9,439 nucleotides of DNA from contig DANZ01000143.1 of the NCBI GenBank assembly GCA_002501695.1, positions 1-9,439 of the forward strand, in the 5' to 3' direction. The notes below the pieces were generated by a model that saw nothing but the letters and a program-made list of their open reading frames with translations, searched no databases and was not told where the DNA came from. The DNA comes from Methanolobus sp. UBA474 (GTDB lineage: Archaea; Halobacteriota; Methanosarcinia; Methanosarcinales; Methanosarcinaceae). Numbering within the stretch: position 1 is the first letter of the stretch; each line of letters starts with the position of its first letter. The position numbers and the translations under genes were made by a program. Shown here one piece after another: positions 1 to 7,008 of the stretch.

Positions 1-561
1 TCCCTGCAGGACAAAATACTTCTTCAGGAATGCCGGCCTCACATCCTTCATTTCAGCCTCGCTGTAGACGCCCTGCTGGGCCTGCTGGAGACTGGCCTTG
101 TCGATGTCGGTGCCTGTTATCTGTATATTGTATCTCCTGATATTGTCTCCCAGGATATGGTGCAGGAGCATTGCAATAGAGTAGGCCTCTACTCCTATGG
201 AACAGCCGGCACTCCATATTTTTATAGACCTGATATGACTGGCGCCCCTTGACCTGATAACTGCAGGGAGCACTTCTTTCTCTATGATGTCATATACCTC
301 GCTGTTACGGAAGAAATTAGTTACATTGACAGTCAGTGTATCCATGAGGATCGTACGCTCGTCATTACTCTCTTTCAGGAGCTTGACATAGTCCCCGTAG
401 TTCTTCGAGCCTGAAGCTCTCAATCTGACATCTATTCTCCTTTTGAAGTGGGAATTCTTGTAGTACTCACAGTTAAATCCGAGTTTTTCCTTGATCAGAC
501 CCTTGAGCACTGCAAGGTCTGCATCTTCTTTTGTCGCATGTCTCTCGGCAGTCTTAAGCAT
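1..561 (-). CDS. cheR: CheR, chemoreceptor glutamate methyltransferase (3' end cut off by window edge)
   Basis: CheR transfers methyl groups from S-adenosylmethionine to glutamates on chemoreceptors, opposing CheB. The first 187 residues are visible. Residues 1-70 are a basic helical N-terminal domain (K40-R41-R42 region). The T81-N82-F83-F84-R85 motif marks the family. W116-S117-A118-G119-C120-S121 opens the SAM-binding loop of the Rossmann domain, and T151-D152-I153-D154 is the second nucleotide-binding strand. The loop reads GCSIGVEAYS, where most bacterial CheR proteins have GCSTGEEPYS: one acidic residue is kept (E125), the other is Val124. The ATG at 559-561 lies inside the end of the upstream actin-like gene (8-base overlap) and has a strong GGAGGT five bases upstream, which fixes the start. 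About 80-100 further residues are expected beyond the left edge. It is last in the visible operon. Confidence 0.96.
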   Translation of the reverse strand, partial: MLKTAERHATKEDADLAVLKGLIKEKLGFNCEYYKNSHFKRRIDVRLRASGSKNYGDYVKLLKESNDERTILMDTLTVNVTNFFRNSEVYDIIEKEVLPAVIRSRGASHIRSIKIWSAGCSIGVEAYSIAMLLHHILGDNIRRYNIQITGTDIDKASLQQAQQGVYSEAEMKDVRPAFLKKYFVLQG

Positions 562-2683
562 TCTTAACCTCCATGAATTCTATTCTGATAATGTCCCCGT
601 TCTTCAATGGTGTTGTAAAACGGGCTAGTGCGCCGTTTGCAAGGAGCCTGATGCTTTTTCCGACAAGCTCCTCTCTTTTTATATCCATGAATTCAAAAAG
701 GCTGGAAAGGATGGGTCTCTCTCCGGTCCCTTCCGTTATCGTGATATCATCACCATCGAACACCCTTTCTGACAGTTCTGCTTTCCTTCCATTGACAATT
801 ATGGAATCTTCATGACCGTTAACCGTCACTTTTTCACCGTTCAGGATCACGCTGATACTTTTCCCGCTTCCGGGCACTTCAACGATATCATTAACAGTCC
901 AGATGGTATCTGTTTCATGTATCTGTATCATGTCCCTATCTTTGAGGGGAGTATTGGAAAGATCAGCGGGGTCGACCATATTCCCGTTCAGCTCGACTGT
1001 ATATTTTTTCGTGCAGAGGGGTTTTGGCCTCCTATTGACCGTGACATGCATCTTATTCTCAGTATCATTACCTGCCCTGCTATGCAGCAGCTCTTTAAGG
1101 GTTGCAGGTCCGATAGTGACCTCTGCCCTGTCAGGCACCATATCTTCAGGTGAGGCTCTCTTCCCGTTCACAAGAATGAGGGTCATTTGCCTGGTTCCCT
1201 GGCCGTTGAGGATAATATCTGTAAAAAGTGGCATTTTCATCTTTGAGACGAGCTCTCTGATAGTTATGCTCGCATTACTGCCGTCTGCAGGCGGTTCGAA
1301 CTCTATTGCGGAACCTTTGTGAACCGGGTCAGCAAGGTTCGCTTTCTTTCCATCCAGCAGGATGCCGGCATGCTTCCCGGAACCGCCTTCGATAGTAATG
1401 AACTCGGAGTTGACCTTGAGCGTGAGAGCAAGCCCGGGGCGCGGATAAAGTCTTTTTATGCGTGCGGCTACAAGAGCATCCATCACCGAGAGATCGTTCA
1501 GTGCCATTATATGGATGGCTGTACCGTTAACAGTAAGCTCCGTGAACATAATGCCCGTGTTCCGGATAGCTGTCAGGGCTATGCCAAGAGGTGTGATCAT
1601 ATCGGCACCCGTGACCTTGCCGGTGTGGTCTTTGAATTGTTCTATCATCATAGGAAGGCGTGTCCCTATCCGCTGCACAGGCACCCCAAGGTGTACTGCA
1701 AGCTGCTTTTTCAGGGTGACTGTCTGTGCCCCTCCTCCGACAAGGACAACTGCACGGGGAGGTTTCCCATTGATCGCAAGTATCTCATCCGCTATGTGCA
1801 GGGCGAGCTTGTCCACTTCGCCGCTGATTACAGAGATGATATCTGCAGTTTGCATCCCGGTAACATTGCCAAAAAAATCCTGGATCTCTATCTGCTCGCA
1901 TGTGGAGAGCTTCTGCTTGATCTCTTCACCCTTTTTGAAATCTACCAGGTAATGGTCGCATATGAAATCAGTGATCTCATCTCCTGCCTCGGCAACCATG
2001 CCATAGCCTGTCACAGTTCCTTCATTGGTCACAGCGATATCGGATGTACCTGCCCCGATATCCACAAGTGCCAGGTTCTGCTTGCGCATATCCACAGGGA
2101 TAGCAACAGTCAGCGCAGCTATGGGTTCCAGAGTGACACTTGCAGCTTCCATGCCGCACCTGGCAAGCACGGCAAACATACTGTTCACAACAGCTTCCGG
2201 TAAAAAAGTTGCAAGAACTTCAACTGAGATAGAGCTTCCACTATGTCCCTTGATATTAGAGATCCTCTGCCCGTCAAGTTCGTATCCGATGACCGAATAA
2301 CCTACACAATTGAACCGCTCAGAGCTGTCTGTTTCAGTACCGGCCCTCGCAACAGCTTCAAATTCGATCTCTGACACGTCCTTTTCAGTTATCTCCCTGT
2401 AAGGCAGGTCTATGGACAGTTTTGCTTTAGATGTTCTAAGAGCCCTGCCGGCAACTGCCACGCAGGCCCTTGTAAGCGTGTAACCTGTCTGTTTTTCAAG
2501 TTCGGCCTTTACTCTGCCTACGACCTCTGCAACCTTGTCCACATCGTGTATCTGCCCGTCATGCATGCTACGCTCTTCATGCTCGCAGATGCATGCGGCT
2601 TTTACCTCCAGGGGCTCTCCTTCCACAATGAGCCCCACAACGGTCCTGGTACCTATGTCCAGGGCAAAGTGGGAATTGCTCAT
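554..2683 (-). CDS. FtsA-like actin-family ATPase with C-terminal beta-grasp-like repeats, embedded in the che operon
   Basis: Seen: residues 1-375 carry the actin/FtsA ATPase motifs. Phosphate-1 is around residues 7-19 (D9-I-G11-T12). Phosphate-2 is at 204-219 (D208-I-G210-A-G212-T213-S-D215). The adenosine motif is at 311-329 (G316-G-G-A319), followed by P365-L-G-I. Residues about 84-165 match the 1C (SHS2) insertion of FtsA (REITEKDV near 96-103), favouring FtsA or a PilM-like relative over MreB or Hsp70. Residues 376-709 replace the usual short FtsA tail with repeated beta-rich modules. No signal peptide, membrane segment or obvious FtsA-type C-terminal membrane helix is visible. At 709 residues it is far longer than FtsA (about 420). 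The gene starts one base after cheC stops and overlaps cheR by 8 bases, so it is probably co-translated with them. Inference: a filament-forming or ATP-switched scaffold working with the chemotaxis proteins or with pili/cell division. Long FtsA-annotated proteins with similar tails occur in Clostridia as far as I recall. Substrate and partner are unknown. Confidence 0.9.
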   Translation of the reverse strand: MSNSHFALDIGTRTVVGLIVEGEPLEVKAACICEHEERSMHDGQIHDVDKVAEVVGRVKAELEKQTGYTLTRACVAVAGRALRTSKAKLSIDLPYREITEKDVSEIEFEAVARAGTETDSSERFNCVGYSVIGYELDGQRISNIKGHSGSSISVEVLATFLPEAVVNSMFAVLARCGMEAASVTLEPIAALTVAIPVDMRKQNLALVDIGAGTSDIAVTNEGTVTGYGMVAEAGDEITDFICDHYLVDFKKGEEIKQKLSTCEQIEIQDFFGNVTGMQTADIISVISGEVDKLALHIADEILAINGKPPRAVVLVGGGAQTVTLKKQLAVHLGVPVQRIGTRLPMMIEQFKDHTGKVTGADMITPLGIALTAIRNTGIMFTELTVNGTAIHIMALNDLSVMDALVAARIKRLYPRPGLALTLKVNSEFITIEGGSGKHAGILLDGKKANLADPVHKGSAIEFEPPADGSNASITIRELVSKMKMPLFTDIILNGQGTRQMTLILVNGKRASPEDMVPDRAEVTIGPATLKELLHSRAGNDTENKMHVTVNRRPKPLCTKKYTVELNGNMVDPADLSNTPLKDRDMIQIHETDTIWTVNDIVEVPGSGKSISVILNGEKVTVNGHEDSIIVNGRKAELSERVFDGDDITITEGTGERPILSSLFEFMDIKREELVGKSIRLLANGALARFTTPLKNGDIIRIEFMEVKNA
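557..1558 (-). other. Region encoding repeated Asn-Gly beta-modules (C-terminal third to half of the actin-like protein)
   Basis: Residues 376-709 contain about five related units. Each tends to have a first hairpin with a hydrophobic run then Asn-Gly (N386-G387, N493-G494, N615-G616). A second strand follows with Asn/Asp-Gly (D444-G445, N506-G507, N566-G567, N631-G632, N683-G684). Most units end in an acidic/Gly turn followed by alternating Ile residues, such as D643-G644-D645-D646-I647-T-I649 and N695-G696-D697-I698-I699-R-I701. This resembles the ThiS/MoaD/ubiquitin-like beta-grasp pattern. The copies are diverged at DNA level, so this is a protein-level repeat. No terminal Gly-Gly is present (the protein ends VKNA), so conjugation or sulfur-carrier activity is unlikely. 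Confidence 0.6.
567..572 (-). promoter_or_regulatory. Strong Shine-Dalgarno for cheR inside the upstream gene
   Basis: GGAGGT on the minus strand, five bases before the cheR ATG at 561. It lies in the last codons of the actin-like gene, so cheR can be initiated independently as well as by coupling. It is the best ribosome-binding match seen in the operon. Confidence 0.8.
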
Positions 2684-2684
2684 C

Positions 2685-3299
2685 TCATCCCATCATCTTT
2701 TTCATGATGGCTGCCATTATGATGTCGCTTGCCTCAGGTTCGAACAGCATGTTAAATTCGTTCCTCGAGTTAGTGGACGGGATATAGCATTCTCCTTTAA
2801 CGACTATGAAATCGTCAGCTAACTGGCCGATCTCCTGCTTAATGAATTCCGATACCCCCTCCATATTCACATCCATCTTCGGGTCCCCGATAGCAAGGTT
2901 GATCCCGAGGAACTCGTTGACCACGCGCATGTAGGAACTGCAGAGGCGAACTCCCATCTCTCTTAGCTTCCTGGTCTCCGCCTCTTCTATCTTTGTGGTG
3001 GTGCCTATCGATTTTTTCAAAAGGAGGTCTGAGAATGAAAGCGCTGAGAACTTTGGTAAAAGGATCAGAGTTCCTCCGGTCACATCTCCCGAGATGTTCA
3101 GGTGTATTCCTACAACGCTCTTCTGCTTTCCATTAGAGGCCCGGGAGATTATCTCGTCGAGTGAGAGCATCTCTACGACGGGGATATCTATCTTTACCTC
3201 TCTGTTGACCATTTTTGAGAGCGAGGTTGCCAGATGGCCCATTCCTATGTTCCCGGCTTCCTGGAATGCTCCCTTTGCCATTTCGTCCATTTCAGTCAT
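2685..3299 (-). CDS. cheC: CheC-type CheY-P phosphatase with a degenerate second site
   Basis: CheC/CheX/FliY-family proteins dephosphorylate CheY-P using E-x-x-N motifs on two pseudo-symmetric helices. The 204-residue length is normal for CheC. The first motif is intact: E14-A-G-N17 followed by I-G-M-G-H. The second half-domain keeps E114-M-G but has Val117 where Asn is expected, so this copy probably has one working site. G71-D-V-T-G-G-T and the hydrophobic strand after it fit the CheC core. The ATG at 3297-3299 follows the cheA stop by 17 bases, with a GAGGG-like site a few bases upstream. The protein probably terminates the CheY signal. CheC usually binds CheD, but no cheD is visible in this window. 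Confidence 0.93.
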   Translation of the reverse strand: MTEMDEMAKGAFQEAGNIGMGHLATSLSKMVNREVKIDIPVVEMLSLDEIISRASNGKQKSVVGIHLNISGDVTGGTLILLPKFSALSFSDLLLKKSIGTTTKIEEAETRKLREMGVRLCSSYMRVVNEFLGINLAIGDPKMDVNMEGVSEFIKQEIGQLADDFIVVKGECYIPSTNSRNEFNMLFEPEASDIIMAAIMKKMMG

Positions 3300-3317
3300 G
3301 TTTATACCCTCATCATA

Positions 3318-5351
3318 TCATATCAAAGTTGCAATATCAAGAATTAGCGCAACGCTTCCATCTCCCAGGATGGTGGCACCTGCGAATCCCCTTGTATTCT
3401 TTAAAAGTTTATTGTCAAGTGTCTTGATGATCACTTCCTGCTGCCCCAGGAGCTGATCAACTACAAATCCAATACTGTTTCCCATTCGTTCCACAACGAC
3501 CACTATGAGGTTCTCCTTCTTCTCAGCCTCTCCCGGGCACTGGAGCACATCACACAGCCTTAGCAGCGGCAGCACTTCTCCACGCAGCAGGATAACCTCT
3601 TTTCCTTCGATCGTCTTGATGTCCCTTGCCTTTATGCCCACGTCCCTCACCACGTTTGCAAGAGGTATGGCATACGTTTCGCCTGCAATGGTCACCATCA
3701 GGGACTGGATGATAGCAACGGTCAGGGGAAGCTGCAGTTTGATAGAGCTTCCACTGCCAGGCACCGAGCTTACCTTAACGGTGCCTCCAAGAGCCTCTAT
3801 CTTCGTCTTGACAGCATCCATGCCGACTCCCCTGCCGGAAATATCGGTAATTGTCTTTGCACCGCTGAAACCGGCCACAAATATGAGGTTCAATGCGTCC
3901 GTGTCAGATAGCTTGTCCGCTTCTTCACGGTTCATGATTCCCTTTTTAACAGCAATGCCTCTCAGATGCACAGGGTCCATGCCTTTCCCGTCATCTTCGA
4001 CCTCTATTATTACACTGTTTCTCTGCCTTGAAGCTGAAAGGCCAACAAAACCAGCAGCCGGCTTGCCGAGCTTGATACGCTCTTCAACAGTTTCGATCCC
4101 GTGATCGACAGCATTGCGCAAAAGATGCACAAGTGGATCACCTATTTCATCAAGGACCGTTCTGTCAAGCTCGATCTCCTTTCCTTCTATAACGAGGTTA
4201 ACCTGCTTCCCTTCATGTTTCGCAAGATCCCTTATCATCCGGGGGAACCTGCTGAAGACCTGGTCGATTGGCACCATTCTTGATTCCATTACTTCGTTCT
4301 GGATCTCGTTCGTCAGGCGGTCCAGATTGGCCAGGGATTCATCAAGGCTCTTGGCATTGAGGTCGGACGCAAGCTGATTCAGCCTTATCTTGTTGATTAT
4401 CAGCTCACCCACAAGATTCATGAGATTGTCAAGACGCTCAATATTGACCCTTACACTCTGGATACTTTTTACAGATTCGGATCTCTTGACCGCTGAAGCG
4501 CACTGCTGACGCTCTTCAACGCTTTCTTTTTCCCGGGTTTCGGATCCATCCGTTTCACAGGTGTAGAGGGGTGAGATATCGACAGCCTTTATCTCCGATA
4601 TCCTCCGGATCGCTCCTGTAATGCTAGGGTCATCTTCTTTTGTGGCAAGGATGACCGTGAACTCCATGTTGAACTTCTCGTCTTCCAGATCTGCTTCTGA
4701 GGGCACGCATCGAATGATCTTTCCCATCTTTGACAGATTTATAAGAACAAGTGTGGAACGTGCTGACTTCAGCACACAGGATGGGTCAAGCACGACCTTT
4801 ATTTCAACGACCCTGTTGCCATCCTCATGCGCAGTTTCGATACTTTCATTCTCTGTATCCGAGAATCGAATATGCGTTGCTGCTTCAGGGACCGCCCCTG
4901 AGGATCCCTCTGTGCCGGCAGGAACCATTTCAGCAAGACCATTTGCTATCGTGCTGATAGTTTCACCTGCGCAAATGGTACCCTCCATGGCCTGTATAAG
5001 ACTGGCCTGCAGGTGAGATATGTTTACCTCTTTATTGCTGTCCACGCTTTCTACAAGGGCCTCGAGCGTATCAAGGCATTCAAAGAGTATGTCGATAAGG
5101 GAGTCGCTAACAGTTACCTGGCATTTGCGGACCATGTCCATCAGGTTTTCCATTTCATGGGTAAGTTCCGCAATGGTGCTGAATCCCATGGTGGCTGACA
5201 TTCCTTTTAATGTATGTGCAGAGCGGAACATCGTGTTGATATATTCGATCTCCCGGGGGTTCTGTTCAAGCCCGAGCAGCGATTCGTTCAAATGCTGCAG
5301 GTGCTCTTCAGATTCTGCTTTGAAGATATCCTTATATTCAGACATATCCAC
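3318..5351 (-). CDS. cheA: CheA, chemotaxis histidine kinase
   Basis: CheA autophosphorylates in response to chemoreceptors and passes phosphate to CheY and CheB. All five domains are present in 677 residues. P1/Hpt has the phospho-accepting H46 in R43-S-A-H46-T-L-K-G. P2, the response-regulator docking domain, spans about 180-262. P3, the dimerisation helices, spans about 298-360. P4 is the kinase: N box around 409-420 (N413, H417-G418), G1 box D453-D-G-K-G-M, and G2 region G506-R-G-V-G-M with the F-x-x-G-F-S-G loop at 491-497. P5, the CheW-like regulatory domain, spans about 545-677. The start is taken as GTG (5349-5351) behind AAAGGGG with an 11-base gap; an ATG two codons in (5343-5345) is an alternative. 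It follows cheB after a 61-base gap, the largest inside this operon. Confidence 0.98.
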   Translation of the reverse strand: MDMSEYKDIFKAESEEHLQHLNESLLGLEQNPREIEYINTMFRSAHTLKGMSATMGFSTIAELTHEMENLMDMVRKCQVTVSDSLIDILFECLDTLEALVESVDSNKEVNISHLQASLIQAMEGTICAGETISTIANGLAEMVPAGTEGSSGAVPEAATHIRFSDTENESIETAHEDGNRVVEIKVVLDPSCVLKSARSTLVLINLSKMGKIIRCVPSEADLEDEKFNMEFTVILATKEDDPSITGAIRRISEIKAVDISPLYTCETDGSETREKESVEERQQCASAVKRSESVKSIQSVRVNIERLDNLMNLVGELIINKIRLNQLASDLNAKSLDESLANLDRLTNEIQNEVMESRMVPIDQVFSRFPRMIRDLAKHEGKQVNLVIEGKEIELDRTVLDEIGDPLVHLLRNAVDHGIETVEERIKLGKPAAGFVGLSASRQRNSVIIEVEDDGKGMDPVHLRGIAVKKGIMNREEADKLSDTDALNLIFVAGFSGAKTITDISGRGVGMDAVKTKIEALGGTVKVSSVPGSGSSIKLQLPLTVAIIQSLMVTIAGETYAIPLANVVRDVGIKARDIKTIEGKEVILLRGEVLPLLRLCDVLQCPGEAEKKENLIVVVVERMGNSIGFVVDQLLGQQEVIIKTLDNKLLKNTRGFAGATILGDGSVALILDIATLI

Positions 5352-5412
5352 GCTTATTCACGCCCCTTTCAATCTCATTGGTATAATGTAGGGTATCATT
5401 TTGATCACCAGG

Positions 5413-6507
5413 CTATTTTAACATCTGAACTATCTCGCTTGAGATCTTTTCAAGGGTTACGACACTATCTGACAGACCGCGTTGAACGATCACTTTTGGC
5501 ATACCGTAAACCACACAGGACTTCTCGTCTTCGGCTATCACTTTACCACCTGCTCTCCTGATCTCTTCCGCTCCGTCCGCTCCATCCGCTCCCATCCCGG
5601 TGAGAACTACTGCCAGTATGTTCTGTCCGTAGAGAGGGACCAGCGATTTAAAAAGGATGTTTGCGCATGGTCTCACACCCTGTTCACGGGGATTCTGGTT
5701 AAGGGCAACAACCTCGGATGTTCTTCCGTTGATGTTCTTCTGTACTATCTCCATGTGGTAGTTGCCGGGAGCAATGTAAACGACACCTGCCTGAAGTACG
5801 TCTCCGTTCTTAGCTTCACATACAGTAAGTTGTGACTGCGTGTCCAGCCTTTGTGCAAGAGATGCAGTAAAACCGGCAGGCATGTGCTGCACTATGACGA
5901 CAGGCACCCTGAGATCGCCCGGCAGTTTGGGAACTACCTGTTCAAGTGCCCGCGGCCCTCCTGTGGATGAGGCTATCGCCAGTATCTTCTGATTGGACAG
6001 GAGTTTCTTTCTTGGCTCTTCAACTGGCTTTGCGGTCATATCCGGCTGTTTCTTCACAGCTGTTTCCCGGGAGTGAACGTGTTCTTCCATAAACCCCAGC
6101 TTTTTAAGATCCACTTTCGCTGCGATCTTTACCTTTAAGCGAATGTCGTTAGCTATATCCGATATATTCAGACTGATGTTGCCGGAAGGTTTCTGGATAA
6201 AGTCAACAGCGCCATATTCAAAAGCATTCAGTGTCTTCTCGGCGGACCTCGGATCGACAGCCGTAAGTATTACTACCGGTGTCGGGCACTCGCTCATGAT
6301 ATATCCGAGCGCATGCAATCCGTCAAGTGTTGGCATCTCGATATCAAGAGTAACTACGTCAGGTCTGAGCTTCTCAACTTTTTCCACCGCGTCGAGACCG
6401 TTCCTTGCTGTGCCTATTACTTTTATTTCCCCATCCTCTGAAAGGATGTCAGAGATAACCTTGCGCATCAGCGCCGAGTCATCGACTACAAGGACATTGA
6501 TCGTCAT
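5413..6507 (-). CDS. cheB: CheB, receptor methylesterase/glutamine deamidase response regulator
   Basis: CheB removes receptor methyl esters when phosphorylated by CheA, giving adaptation. Its 364 residues have a receiver domain (about 1-125) with the acidic pair D9-D10, phospho-acceptor D55 in T-L-D-I-E-M-P, T82 and K106-P107. A charged linker (about 130-172) leads to a C-terminal esterase domain. The catalytic triad is S181 in S-S-T-G-G, H208 in V-Q-H-M-P and D308 in G-M-G-A-D-G. All key residues are kept. The ATG (6505-6507) directly abuts the cheY TAA stop (TAA-ATG) with no strong ribosome-binding site, pointing to translational coupling. Confidence 0.98.
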   Translation of the reverse strand: MTINVLVVDDSALMRKVISDILSEDGEIKVIGTARNGLDAVEKVEKLRPDVVTLDIEMPTLDGLHALGYIMSECPTPVVILTAVDPRSAEKTLNAFEYGAVDFIQKPSGNISLNISDIANDIRLKVKIAAKVDLKKLGFMEEHVHSRETAVKKQPDMTAKPVEEPRKKLLSNQKILAIASSTGGPRALEQVVPKLPGDLRVPVVIVQHMPAGFTASLAQRLDTQSQLTVCEAKNGDVLQAGVVYIAPGNYHMEIVQKNINGRTSEVVALNQNPREQGVRPCANILFKSLVPLYGQNILAVVLTGMGADGADGAEEIRRAGGKVIAEDEKSCVVYGMPKVIVQRGLSDSVVTLEKISSEIVQMLK

Positions 6508-6864
6508 TTAAATTACTTTTCCGATAACTTCCAGGACCTTTGCGGCATCGAACGGCTTCACAATAAAATCAAGGGCTCCGCTTTTCAGAGCATCAGTAAC
6601 CACCGACTGCTGTCCGATGGATGAGCACATGACGATCCTTGCTGACGGGTCCATCTGCATTATCTTCTTCAGCGCATCGATACCTTCCATGTTTGGCATA
6701 ACGATGTCCATGAAGACTAATTCCGGTTTGAACTGAGGGTATTTCTGGACAGCGTCAAGTCCGTCGACGCATTCAGCCACGACCTCATGACCATTCTTTT
6801 TCAGAATATCCTTGATGACCATGCGCATAAATGCGGCGTCGTCCACAATCATTATTTTTGCCAT
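6508..6864 (-). CDS. cheY: CheY, single-domain response regulator
   Basis: A stand-alone receiver that carries the CheA phosphosignal to the motility machinery. It has 118 residues from the chosen ATG at 6862-6864: acidic pair D8-D9, phospho-acceptor D53 in F-M-D53-I-V-M-P, switch Ser81 in M-C-S-S-I-G-Q-Q, and K103-P104. The sequence style (SSIGQQ, FIVKPF) is that of the Bacillus/archaeal CheY group. The frame is open further upstream to an ATG at 6909, but that would add 15 residues unlike any CheY N-terminus, and a GGGAG sits at 6876-6880 before the inner ATG, so the shorter start is preferred. First gene of the operon. In archaea CheY usually reaches the archaellum through CheF, which is not seen here. 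Confidence 0.96.
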   Translation of the reverse strand: MAKIMIVDDAAFMRMVIKDILKKNGHEVVAECVDGLDAVQKYPQFKPELVFMDIVMPNMEGIDALKKIMQMDPSARIVMCSSIGQQSVVTDALKSGALDFIVKPFDAAKVLEVIGKVI

Positions 6865-6875
6865 ATTGTCTGTAT

Positions 6876-6880
6876 CTCCC
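6876..6880 (-). promoter_or_regulatory. Ribosome-binding site supporting the inner cheY start
   Basis: GGGAG on the minus strand, 11 bases before the ATG at 6864. It supports the 118-residue CheY over the longer open frame, whose start at 6909 would lie upstream of this site. Confidence 0.55.
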
Positions 6881-6891
6881 TTTATAGTAGG

Positions 6892-6908
6892 TGTGCAAAT
6901 ATTGCACA
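6892..6908. repeat. Perfect dyad TGTGCAA-ATA-TTGCACA upstream of cheY (candidate operator or leader hairpin)
   Basis: Seven-base arms match exactly around a 3-base centre, 28-44 bases upstream of the cheY ATG and downstream of the AT-rich promoter candidate. On that placement it would lie in the transcribed leader or just past the start site, a common location for archaeal repressor operators. It is not explained by any coding frame if CheY starts at 6864. A short RNA hairpin near the ribosome-binding site is the alternative reading. Confidence 0.6.
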
Positions 6909-6922
6909 TTTGTAATAGTTAT

Positions 6923-6939
6923 GTGACTTTCATTGTCAC
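6923..6939. repeat. Dyad GTGAC-N7-GTCAC near the predicted che start site
   Basis: Exact five-base inverted arms (6923-6927 and 6935-6939) separated by seven bases. The element lies between the AT-rich promoter candidate and the 6892-6908 dyad, about where transcription should begin. Short arms can arise by chance, so confidence as an operator is low. Confidence 0.35.
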
Positions 6940-6940
6940 G

Positions 6941-6970
6941 TTAATATATAGACGATTATATAATATATTA
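6941..6970 (-). promoter_or_regulatory. AT-rich core promoter region for the che operon
   Basis: Read leftward, this stretch gives TATATTATATAA and CTATATATTAA, both compatible with an archaeal TATA box. A start 22-28 bases downstream would fall near 6920-6935 and leave a leader of about 55-70 bases before the cheY ATG. Which of the two boxes is used cannot be decided from sequence alone. The wider gap 6865-7103 contains no gene that I can support. It holds this promoter, three dyads and the 3' flank of the neighbouring membrane-protein gene. Confidence 0.55.
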
Positions 6971-6988
6971 ATTTATTGATTAAAATTT

Positions 6989-7008
6989 AATGCAGCACGA
7001 TTTGCATT
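6989..7008. repeat. Imperfectly spaced dyad AATGCA-N8-TGCATT
   Basis: Exact six-base inverted arms with an eight-base spacer, upstream of the che promoter candidate. It includes ATTTGCA, the reverse complement of the TGCAAAT found in the 6892-6908 dyad, so the same factor might contact both. It may also be chance in AT-rich DNA. Confidence 0.25.

Noticed and set aside
1319..2203. Long + strand open frame (294 codons) opposite the actin-like gene
   Set aside because: It lies wholly antisense to a protein with clear ATPase motifs. Its translation is rich in Cys and His with no domain pattern, so it is a shadow frame.
3505..4104. + strand open frame (199 codons) opposite cheA
   Set aside because: Antisense to the conserved kinase and CheW-like domains; low-complexity Ser/Thr-rich translation with no family features.
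6865..6909. Upstream extension of CheY by 15 residues (MCNICTPTIK...)
   Set aside because: CheY proteins begin almost directly with the first beta strand. The inner ATG has a GGGAG upstream, and the extension would place coding sequence over the perfect dyad.
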